Below the pieces are notes generated by a model. It was given only the letters and a program-made list of their open reading frames with translations. It made no database searches and was not told where the DNA came from. A program made the translations under genes and the position numbers. From positions 121,884-185,883 of the forward strand of contig NZ_PNEC01000001.1 of NCBI RefSeq assembly GCF_005886345.1: DNA of 64,000 nt. Direction: 5' to 3'. Source of the DNA: Pseudoalteromonas phenolica. Lineage in GTDB: Bacteria; Pseudomonadota; Gammaproteobacteria; Enterobacterales; Alteromonadaceae. Positions 57,681 to 64,000 of this stretch are shown here, piece by piece; position 1 is the first letter of the stretch, and each line of letters begins with the position of its first letter.

Positions 57681-58394
57681 TTATGACTCCACTTTCTTAA
57701 CTTTGTAAAAAATAAATGCTGCAGCCAAAGCAATTAAAAACCACTGTAGTGCATAAGCATGATGTTTCTGTGGGCTCATAACGACAGGGTTATAATGCGG
57801 CTTTGCTATCAGCGCCTGATCATTAATGTCTTGCTGATAAAACACAGCAGGGAAAATCGCTTTTTTAGATAACGACATCAACTCACTAATATCAATAAAC
57901 TGGAGTCGCTGACTATTTGGATCCATTGCAACGGATGAGAGAGTAAAACCTTTTAAACCATCACTTTTTATTAATAGATTTAATCTAACTTCATTAGAAG
58001 GGAGAGATACATCAGGTAAACCTCTATGAGAGATTGGTATAAATCCTAAATTTACGAGAAGATACTTTGATAACTGTTGCGGCTTGAATAAAGTCAAAAT
58101 ATCAACTCCAACTCGCCCATCCAGTATTTGGTTATCTAAATACCAAATATACTGAGTATTAAAATAACCACTAATACTTACTTCGCGCCCATTCAAAGCA
58201 TTAATATCTTTATTCAATGAGTCATATAAACTTTCATTTGTTATTTTATTATCTATAAATAACGCTAATTTTTGCTGTTTTTCATATGCTCTTGAAAGCT
58301 GCCAATATGATAAAGCCATGCACGTAATTACTACCGTAAAACAGGTAATATAGGCAACTAAACTCTTCCATGAGCCTATGTGTATCAATGCCAT
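57681..58394 (-). CDS. SURF1-family oxidase assembly protein
   Basis: The 237-residue protein has the SURF1 layout: an N-terminal helix (about 11-31) with the motif LSYWQLSRAYEKQQKL, a periplasmic domain containing VSISGYFNTQYIWYLDN and LLVNLGFIP, and a C-terminal helix (about 214-232) preceded by HHAYALQWFLIALAAAF. SURF1 helps insert heme A into subunit I. It begins 21 bases after the subunit III gene and ends two bases before the CxxxC gene. Confidence 0.92.
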   Translation of the reverse strand: MALIHIGSWKSLVAYITCFTVVITCMALSYWQLSRAYEKQQKLALFIDNKITNESLYDSLNKDINALNGREVSISGYFNTQYIWYLDNQILDGRVGVDILTLFKPQQLSKYLLVNLGFIPISHRGLPDVSLPSNEVRLNLLIKSDGLKGFTLSSVAMDPNSQRLQFIDISELMSLSKKAIFPAVFYQQDINDQALIAKPHYNPVVMSPQKHHAYALQWFLIALAAAFIFYKVKKVES

Positions 58395-58415
58395 ACAACT
58401 TCCTCATGAATACGA

Positions 58416-59285
58416 CTACATTACATAGACAAATACAAATAAACACACCCAAACCACGTCAACAAAATGCCAATACCAAGCAGCAGCTTGAAAAGCAAAA
58501 TGTTTTTGTTCAGTAAAATGTCCTTTAACTACTCTGATTAATACGATACCTAACAGTAATGCGCCAATCGTGACATGCATCCCATGAAAACCAGTTAATA
58601 GATAGAAAGTGTTCCCGTAGATACCAGATTGTAAAGTTAGGTTTAGGGCTTCATAAGCATGAATGTACTCTTCTACTTGCAATCCAAGAAAGACGAAACC
58701 TAACAAGACAGTAACCGAAAGAAACGCTGTCAGTTGCATTCGATTATTTTTTTCAATCGCTTTATGCGCAACATGTAATGTCACTGAAGAGGTTAGCAGA
58801 ATAACTGTATTAATCAGGGGAAGACCGTACCAAGGCATAGCTTGTGTAACCTCACCTGCTGGTGTATTCAGAAGCGGCCAAGCAGACTCAAAACTTGGCC
58901 AGAGAACCTCATTTGTCATTTGATTATTGCTTGCACCACCTAGCCAAGGGACAGAGAATACACGTGCATAAAATAAAGCACCAAAGAACGCAAAAAAGAA
59001 CATGACCTCAGAAAAAATAAACCAGCTCATACCTTGCTTGAATGAGCGATCCATTTGCAGTGAATATAATCCTTTATCAGACTCTTGGATCACGTGTCGA
59101 AACCAACCAAAAAGCATGTAGAGTAAAATTAAAACTCCAAGACTTAAAATAACAACACCGCTTAAATCAGCTGTTTCAAGTTGCATTACGGTTAAGCCAG
59201 CTCCTACAGCAATAAAAAACATGGCTATAGCCCCAACAATAGGCCAAGGACTCTGGGCTGGGACATAATAACTTTGCGATTGCAT
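58416..59285 (-). CDS. coxC: Cytochrome c oxidase subunit III
   Basis: The 289-residue, seven-helix subunit has the family motifs GMSWFIFSEVMFFFAFFGAL (with the conserved Glu in the helix), ITLLTSSVTLHVAHKA-like segments and the C-terminal GFHGMHVTIGALLLG and AAWYWHFVDVVWVCLF. It stabilises the catalytic core and helps sustain proton uptake. It is encoded eight bases downstream of ctaG. Confidence 0.96.
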   Translation of the reverse strand: MQSQSYYVPAQSPWPIVGAIAMFFIAVGAGLTVMQLETADLSGVVILSLGVLILLYMLFGWFRHVIQESDKGLYSLQMDRSFKQGMSWFIFSEVMFFFAFFGALFYARVFSVPWLGGASNNQMTNEVLWPSFESAWPLLNTPAGEVTQAMPWYGLPLINTVILLTSSVTLHVAHKAIEKNNRMQLTAFLSVTVLLGFVFLGLQVEEYIHAYEALNLTLQSGIYGNTFYLLTGFHGMHVTIGALLLGIVLIRVVKGHFTEQKHFAFQAAAWYWHFVDVVWVCLFVFVYVM

Positions 59286-59293
59286 ATTTCCTC

Positions 59294-59845
59294 CTAACCT
59301 GTAAAAGGCTGGGTTATTGAAGTATCACGCTGCTGCGCAACTTCGCTAATATCAAAAATGGCATATGATAAAGTCAGTTCTTGAACATTCTCAGGTAAGC
59401 TTGTATCTACATAAAATACTAATTTGAATTCGACCTCTTGGTTCGGTTCAAATGGTTGCCTGTCAAAGCAAAAACAGGCTACTTTATGCAGATACTTAGC
59501 AGCTTTACCAGGTGAAACTGAAGGTATTGCTTGCATAACTCTTTGTTCACTACTTAAGTTTTTAGCGACAAATACTAATTCAGACATTTCTCCAGGCTTT
59601 ACTGCAACACTAAACTCTTTTGCCCTAACACTAAAAGGAACCCCTTGCTTAGTTTGAGTAATGAAGCTCACATCAACACTTCTTGATTCATCAACCAAAT
59701 AACTAGTTTCAGCAGCATCCATATCTGGCTTACCGTTTAACCCTGTTACCTCACAAAAAACGTCGTATAGTGGTACCAGTGCGAAAGCAAAAGCAAACAT
59801 ACCAATAACTGTGAGAACAAGCTTTTTAACCAGTGCAGCATGCAT
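59294..59845 (-). CDS. ctaG: Cytochrome c oxidase assembly protein CtaG (Cox11)
   Basis: The 183-residue protein has one N-terminal membrane helix (about 8-28; LVPLYDVFCEVTGLNGK) and a periplasmic immunoglobulin-like domain. The copper-binding motif is CFCFDRQPF (about 140-148). It delivers copper to the CuB site of subunit I. It starts one base after coxA and is clearly in the same operon. Confidence 0.96.
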   Translation of the reverse strand: MHAALVKKLVLTVIGMFAFAFALVPLYDVFCEVTGLNGKPDMDAAETSYLVDESRSVDVSFITQTKQGVPFSVRAKEFSVAVKPGEMSELVFVAKNLSSEQRVMQAIPSVSPGKAAKYLHKVACFCFDRQPFEPNQEVEFKLVFYVDTSLPENVQELTLSYAIFDISEVAQQRDTSITQPFTG

Positions 59846-59846
59846 A

Positions 59847-61427
59847 TTATTTTACCTCTGGAGGGGTACTAAAAGTATGCAGAGGTGCTGGTGAAGGAAC
59901 TTCCCACTCTAAGCCTTCAGCACCATCCCAAACTTTGTCGGGAACAGATTCTCCTCCCTTTGCACACTTATAGACACACCATACAAAGATCAATTGAGAC
60001 AGACCAAAGGCAAAACCACCAATACTGATAATGGCATTAAAATCAGCAAACTGAAGTGCGTAATCAGGGATCCTTCTTGGCATGCCAGCTAACCCAACAA
60101 AGTGCATTGGGAAGAACAAAATATTTACACTTATCATAGACATCCAAAAATGCCATTTAGCTGTGGTAATACAATACATGTGGCCGGTCCACTTGGGTAA
60201 CCAATAGTAGACCGCTGCCATTATTGAAAACACAGCACCTGTGACAAGTACATAATGAAAGTGTGCAACAACAAAATAGGTATCATGATATTGGAAATCA
60301 GCAGGGGTAATTGCCAGCATCAATCCCGAGAAACCACCTAAAGTAAAGAGCACTATAAATGCAATAGAAAACATCATAGGGATCTCAAAACTAATTGACC
60401 CTCGCCACATAGTTGCAACCCAATTAAATACTTTGACGCCTGTCGGCACCGAGATCAACATAGTCGCATACATAAAGAAAAGCTCACCAGCTAACGGCAT
60501 ACCCGTTGTAAACATATGATGTGCCCACACGATAAATGATAGAAATGCTATTGAAGAAGTTGCGTATACCATTGAAGAATAGCCAAAAAGCTTTTTGCGT
60601 GAGAAGGTTGGTACAATTGTCGAAATGATCCCAAATGCAGGTAAAATCATGATGTATACTTCTGGATGACCAAAGAACCAGAAGATATGCTGAAACATGA
60701 CAGGATCACCACCTCCAGCAGCATCGAAAAAGCTTGTGCCAAAATACTTATCAGTGAGGACCATTGTCACTGCCCCAGCTAGTACAGGCATAACTGCAAT
60801 AAGAAGAAAAGCTGTTATTAACCAAGTCCAAACAAACAAGGGGAGCTTCATCCATGTCATACCAGGAGCTCGTAAATTAACTATTGTCACAATGACGTTG
60901 ATTGCCCCCATGATAGAGCTGATACCCATAATATGGACTGCAAATACAAATAACGCTGTATTATCATTACTATAAGTTGTAGATAGAGGAGCATAGAAAG
61001 TCCAACCAAATGCAGGACCACCACCTTCCATAAATAACGAAGCAAGTAAGATCGCAAATGCAAAAGGTAAGATCCAAAAACTCCAGTTATTCATTCTTGG
61101 TAAAGCCATATCTGGAGCACCAATCATCATAGGTATCATCCAGTTTGCTAAACCCGTGAATGCAGGCATGACAGCACCGAAAACCATGATCAAGCCATGC
61201 ACTGTTGTCATTTGGTTAAAGAAGTGAGGGTCGACCAATTGCAATCCAGGCTGAAATAACTCGGCACGGATTATCATGGCCATTGCCCCTCCAATTAAAA
61301 ACATTACTAAAGAAAAAATTAAGTACAACGAGCCGATTTCTTTATGATTAGTTGTAAATAACCAACGTTTTATGCCTGTAGGATGCTCATCATGAGCATG
61401 CTCTGCGCTATGTACCTGAGTGCTCAT
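59847..61427 (-). CDS. coxA: Cytochrome c oxidase subunit I
   Basis: The 526-residue heme-copper subunit has twelve membrane helices. The CuB motif with the cross-linked pair is WFFGHPEVYIMILPAFG, the two CuB histidines are in WAHHMFTTG, and the heme ligands are in THVHGLIM-like TTVHGLIMVF and in VVAHFHYVLVTG. These are features of an A-type aa3 oxidase. It reduces oxygen to water while pumping protons. It is three bases after coxB. Confidence 0.98.
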   Translation of the reverse strand: MSTQVHSAEHAHDEHPTGIKRWLFTTNHKEIGSLYLIFSLVMFLIGGAMAMIIRAELFQPGLQLVDPHFFNQMTTVHGLIMVFGAVMPAFTGLANWMIPMMIGAPDMALPRMNNWSFWILPFAFAILLASLFMEGGGPAFGWTFYAPLSTTYSNDNTALFVFAVHIMGISSIMGAINVIVTIVNLRAPGMTWMKLPLFVWTWLITAFLLIAVMPVLAGAVTMVLTDKYFGTSFFDAAGGGDPVMFQHIFWFFGHPEVYIMILPAFGIISTIVPTFSRKKLFGYSSMVYATSSIAFLSFIVWAHHMFTTGMPLAGELFFMYATMLISVPTGVKVFNWVATMWRGSISFEIPMMFSIAFIVLFTLGGFSGLMLAITPADFQYHDTYFVVAHFHYVLVTGAVFSIMAAVYYWLPKWTGHMYCITTAKWHFWMSMISVNILFFPMHFVGLAGMPRRIPDYALQFADFNAIISIGGFAFGLSQLIFVWCVYKCAKGGESVPDKVWDGAEGLEWEVPSPAPLHTFSTPPEVK

Positions 61428-61430
61428 CAG

Positions 61431-62570
61431 TTATTCCTCTTTATTGTTATCTATAAAAGCCTGCACTTGATTTGGTTGAACAACCTCACCAGTGTCATTA
61501 CCCCAGCTATTTCGCTTATACGTAATAACAGCTGCAATTTGTTTTACTGAAAGTTGCTTTGCGAATGCTTGCATTGCAGTACCTGGACGTCCATTTAGAA
61601 GTATGTCTATATGCTTTGATAAGTCACCTTTGACGACTTCGTTATTTACTAGTCCTGGAAACACACCGGGCAGGCCCATACCTGTTGGTTGATGACAAGC
61701 AGCACAATACGCCATATACACAGATTCACCTTCAGACATTAGTTCTGCTTTACTTAAAGTTTGACTTAATAATGCTTCAGCTTCTTGCGCAGCAACTTCT
61801 TTAGCTCGCTTCTGTTCCTCTAACCAAGTATCAAAAGCCTCTGGTGATATAGCCTCAACGACAACGGGCATAAAACCATGATCTTTTCCACACAACTCTG
61901 CACACTGGCCTCGATAAATCCCTTCCTCGTTTACATTTGTCCATGCTTCATTTATGAACCCAGGATTAGCATCTTTCTTAACTGCAAAATCAGGTACCCA
62001 CCAAGAGTGGATTACATCATCTGAAGTCATTAGGAAACGTACTTTTTTGTGAGTGGGGATCACTAGACGGTTGTCGACATCTAGTAAATAAGTTTCAGAT
62101 TTAGATTCTTCATTATTAATTTGAGACATTGGAGTAGACATCACTGAGAAAAAGTCAACATCATGGCCTAAATACTCATAATGCCATTTCCACTGGGAGC
62201 CTGTAACTTTGATTGTAATATCAGCTTTGCTAGTGTCTTCCATCGCAATTAAGGTCTTTGTAGCAGGAATAGCCATTAAAATCAGAATGATGAATGGAAT
62301 GGCTGTCCAAATTATTTCTACTTTGGTGCTCTCATGAAATTGAGCAGCTACCGCACCTTTTGACTTTCGATGCCTTATTAAAGCCCAAAACATAATCGAA
62401 AAAACAACTAAACCGATTACGCAGCAAATCAGGAAAATAGTCATGTGTAATTCATAAACACTATGACTGATATCTGTGACTCCTTTACGCATATTATAAT
62501 CACTATTGGCAAAGGCCATTGGTGATATACAGAGTAAAACTAATAGACAGGCAAAACTTCTTCCTCTCAT
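61431..62570 (-). CDS. coxB: Cytochrome c oxidase subunit II fused to cytochrome c
   Basis: From the ATG at 62570 (GGGGG upstream; a TTG at 62600 is less likely) the protein has 379 residues: signal peptide, two membrane helices, a cupredoxin domain with the CuA ligands His (VIHSWWVPDF), Cys-x-Glu-x-Cys, His and Met (QCAELCGKDHGFMPV), and a C-terminal cytochrome c domain with heme motif CAACH and a distal Met in MGLPG/AMQAF region. The fused heme domain defines a caa3-like electron entry. It is the first gene of the oxidase operon. Confidence 0.96.
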   Translation of the reverse strand: MRGRSFACLLVLLCISPMAFANSDYNMRKGVTDISHSVYELHMTIFLICCVIGLVVFSIMFWALIRHRKSKGAVAAQFHESTKVEIIWTAIPFIILILMAIPATKTLIAMEDTSKADITIKVTGSQWKWHYEYLGHDVDFFSVMSTPMSQINNEESKSETYLLDVDNRLVIPTHKKVRFLMTSDDVIHSWWVPDFAVKKDANPGFINEAWTNVNEEGIYRGQCAELCGKDHGFMPVVVEAISPEAFDTWLEEQKRAKEVAAQEAEALLSQTLSKAELMSEGESVYMAYCAACHQPTGMGLPGVFPGLVNNEVVKGDLSKHIDILLNGRPGTAMQAFAKQLSVKQIAAVITYKRNSWGNDTGEVVQPNQVQAFIDNNKEE

Positions 62571-62600
62571 ATGACGCCCCCAGCTTAAGCTTTCGATCAA

Positions 62601-62824
62601 GCTTTTAAAAAGTTTGTTGTTTTAATTGGATGACAGTCAAACCTTCGACTTTAGTCGGAAAGAACTTCATGACCTATTAACAATTAGTCAATAAACAATC
62701 AATTAGCAAGAAAGTGAATAGAAGAATTTGATATATAAAAATAGAAAGTAAGAAGGGATATGGTTAGCTGAATGAAGAAAAAGAAGAAAATAACAGCTAA
62801 CCTATTGTAAAAGTTATAAAAAAA
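62601..62824. other. lexA-coxB intergenic region
   Basis: This 224-base AT-rich spacer must hold the coxBA operon promoter and the end of the lexA transcript. A perfect 9-base inverted repeat (GGTTAGCTG 62762-62770, CAGCTAACC 62794-62802) with a 23-base loop lies just downstream of lexA, but lacks a following T-run on the minus strand. No gene is visible. Confidence 0.6.
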
Positions 62825-63442
62825 TTACATCCAGCTAGAATTTCTAATTACTCCTACAGCAAGACCTTCAATGGCAAAAGACTCTTGCTCTAAATCTACC
62901 TCAATAGGAGAAAACTCTTCATTTTCAGCATGCAAGAACACTTTGCTGCCTTGTTGTTCCAACCTTTTAACGGTTACATCGTTGTCTACTCGAGCAACAA
63001 CAACTTGACCATTTTGAGCAACTTGAGCTTTATGCACAGCTAAAAGATCACCATCAAGAATACCGATATCCTTCATACTCATTCCATCTACACGTAATAA
63101 GTAATCAGCAGCAGGCTTAAATAAACTCGGATCAACCTCATAATGACTTTCGATATGTTCTTGAGCCAAAATAGGTTCTCCTGCAGCAACTTTACCAATC
63201 AAAGGAAGCCCTGTATCTTCAGAAGAGCCATCGTCGACTAATCGGATACCACGACTAGCCCCAGGGACCATTTCTATAACTCCTTTCTTAGCTAAGGCTT
63301 TTAAATGTTCCTCAGCCGCATTAGCACTTTTAAAACCAAGCGCATCTGCTATTTCAACACGTGTAGGAGGCATACCTGTATCTTTAATAAAGACTTTGAT
63401 GAGTTCAAATACTTGTTCTTGTCGTTTCGTTAGTGGTCGCAT
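62825..63442 (-). CDS. lexA: SOS response repressor and protease LexA
   Basis: The 205-residue repressor has an N-terminal winged helix (about 1-70; [27 protein letters not shown]) and a C-terminal S24 peptidase domain. The self-cleavage bond is Ala87-Gly88 in VAAGEPI, and the catalytic dyad is Ser122 (DGMSMKD) and Lys159 (DVTVKRLE). RecA filaments trigger cleavage, derepressing DNA-repair genes. Two SOS boxes upstream indicate autoregulation. dinF, its usual neighbour in E. coli, is not adjacent. Confidence 0.98.
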   Translation of the reverse strand: MRPLTKRQEQVFELIKVFIKDTGMPPTRVEIADALGFKSANAAEEHLKALAKKGVIEMVPGASRGIRLVDDGSSEDTGLPLIGKVAAGEPILAQEHIESHYEVDPSLFKPAADYLLRVDGMSMKDIGILDGDLLAVHKAQVAQNGQVVVARVDNDVTVKRLEQQGSKVFLHAENEEFSPIEVDLEQESFAIEGLAVGVIRNSSWM

Positions 63443-63446
63443 ACAA

Positions 63447-63462
63447 CTGGATTTCCATACAG
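63447..63462. promoter_or_regulatory. SOS box 2 (LexA operator, near-consensus)
   Basis: CTGG-N8-ACAG, one mismatch from CTGT-N8-ACAG, lies 5 bases upstream of the lexA ATG, 25 bases from the stronger box. Tandem boxes upstream of lexA are common. Confidence 0.72.
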
Positions 63463-63471
63463 GTAAAGATA

Positions 63472-63487
63472 CTGTGAGTATATACAG
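63472..63487. promoter_or_regulatory. SOS box 1 (LexA operator)
   Basis: CTGTGAGTATATACAG matches the consensus CTGT-N8-ACAG exactly, with an AT-rich centre. It overlaps the -10 element of the proposed lexA promoter, the classic layout for autorepression. Confidence 0.93.
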
Positions 63488-63504
63488 TTATCTAAAAATG
63501 GCAA
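63477..63504 (-). promoter_or_regulatory. Putative lexA promoter
   Basis: On the minus strand a -35 element TTGCCA (63504-63499) and a -10 element TATACT (63482-63477) are spaced by 16 bases. The consensus SOS box covers the -10. The lexA ATG is about 35 bases downstream of the -10. Confidence 0.7.
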
Positions 63505-63883
63505 ACTAAATCTGAATAGATTTAGTTCTATAAATTGCGAAAGATTTATGGCAAGCTTGACGCGCTTGCACTCTTTCACGCAAAGGTGAAGAATGATCGA
63601 AACGAAAATTTGCAGCATGAAGAATTGAGTCGCAGGCGCTGCTTCAGGATGAATGTGGTGCAAAGTATAGTGATAGCAAGTAAGGCGAGTGCACTTACTT
63701 TGCATAAGGTGAAATGAGCTAATTTAGCTTCAGTTGAGGGTTGATTAATTAATGATTATGAAAAGTGTTTCAGAATGAAAAGAGTGGCTACTGTGAAGGC
63801 AGCTCATTTCACCTTGCGCTAATTCGTCTTTTTATCACAGTGCATCACCTCATCATTGTGCAGGACGATTTAGCACCATAAAC
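63505..63883. other. Inverted-repeat-rich spacer between lexA and the rRNA operon end
   Basis: About 380 bases hold no convincing gene. A 60-codon plus-strand frame at 63535-63717 has atypical composition and no ribosome-binding site. Three inverted repeats are visible: GCAAGC/GCTTGC (63551-63556, 63564-63569), GCAAGTAAG with CTTACTTTGC (63676-63684, 63694-63703) and a perfect 15-base pair (63706-63720, 63801-63815). It may be a structured RNA, a transcription-termination zone or a decayed element. Confidence 0.5.
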
Positions 63884-63915
63884 GCAAAAAACCCGCTGCA
63901 TTACTGCAACGGGTT
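63884..63915 (-). terminator. rRNA operon terminator
   Basis: AACCCGCTGCA and TGCAACGGGTT (63890-63900 and 63905-63915) form an 11-base stem with one mismatch. On the minus strand it is followed by a TTTTTT run (63890-63885). It lies about 10 bases downstream of the 5S gene. Confidence 0.88.
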
Positions 63916-63925
63916 TCTTTAATTA

Positions 63926-64000
63926 GGCCCTGGCGATGTTCTACTTTCACATGGGAAGCCCACACTATCATCGACGCTGTTTCGTTTCACTTCTGAGTTC
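63926..64000 (-). rRNA. rrf: 5S ribosomal RNA (3' part, cut by window edge)
   Basis: The minus strand matches the 3' part of gammaproteobacterial 5S rRNA: GAACTCAGAAGTGAAACGA, then CAGCGTCGATGATAGTGTGG, and the 3' end GAACATCGCCAGGGC. The 5' third lies outside the window. Direction and the following terminator show that an rRNA operon on the minus strand ends here. The exact 3' end is estimated from E. coli and Vibrio 5S sequences. Confidence 0.95.

Noticed and set aside
63535..63717. 60-codon plus-strand frame beside lexA
   Set aside because: No ribosome-binding site; it overlaps inverted repeats and reads like random translation.
1..64000. CRISPR array, prophage, transposase, integron or tRNA gene
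   Set aside because: No regularly spaced repeats, no integrase, transposase or phage genes, and no cloverleaf-like sequence was seen in reading the window; a tRNAscan or IS search was not run.

Overview
This 64-kb window is a chromosomal segment of a marine gammaproteobacterium, most likely Pseudoalteromonas or a close relative in the Alteromonadales. The evidence is moderate-to-low G+C, the gene orders pilMNOPQ/mrcA, metJ/metBL, priA-ftsN-hslVU and bioH-comF-nfuA, an aa3-type oxidase operon next to lexA, and an rRNA operon entering at the right edge. The genus call rests on protein similarity and gene order recalled from knowledge; no search was run. Almost everything is core genome. I see no prophage, insertion sequence, CRISPR array, integron or tRNA gene.

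Layout, left to right. 1-4.5 kb: type IV pilus assembly genes pilMNOPQ (minus, pilQ cut by the window edge), divergent from the PBP1a gene mrcA. 7-11.3 kb: methionine branch, metL and metB (minus) divergent from their repressor gene metJ, with a consensus met box between. 11.4-18.9 kb: a short malic enzyme, rpmE, then priA, a short ftsN, hslV, hslU and a DUF971 gene (plus). 19-30.6 kb: two chemoreceptors, a MurG-like glycosyltransferase, rraA coupled to hutG, a degenerate GGDEF/EAL protein, hutI and hutC with a palindromic operator, and a YeeZ-like reductase. 30.7-37.3 kb: hemN, envZ-ompR, greB and tex.

37.3-46 kb: a HExxH protein of the SprA-related family with a small companion resembling flagellar axial proteins, bioH, comF, an M14 peptidase, nfuA, a small membrane protein, a MATE transporter and a polysaccharide deacetylase. 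This stretch is very compact, with several antisense gene overlaps. 46-54.5 kb: a complete chemotaxis operon (STAS, cheY, cheA, cheW, mcp, cheR, cheD, cheB). Its receptor has three PAS copies with an exact 131-residue period and ends in EWEEF, a CheR/CheB-tether-like pentapeptide. This resembles the F7-type (Pseudomonas che2/Aer2) arrangement. 54.7-62.6 kb: cytochrome c oxidase operon coxB-coxA-ctaG-coxC-surf1-(162-aa Cys protein)-ctaA-cyoE-sco. 62.8-63.5 kb: lexA with two SOS boxes over its promoter. 63.5-64 kb: an inverted-repeat-rich spacer, an rrn terminator and the 3' part of a 5S rRNA gene (minus).

No wholly new system stands out. The points most worth a second look are the triplicated PAS receptor and its tether, the internal terminator-like hairpin in the che operon, the HExxH/axial-like pair, the catalytically degenerate EAL protein, the overlap-packed 39-46 kb block, and the structured spacer beside the rRNA operon.
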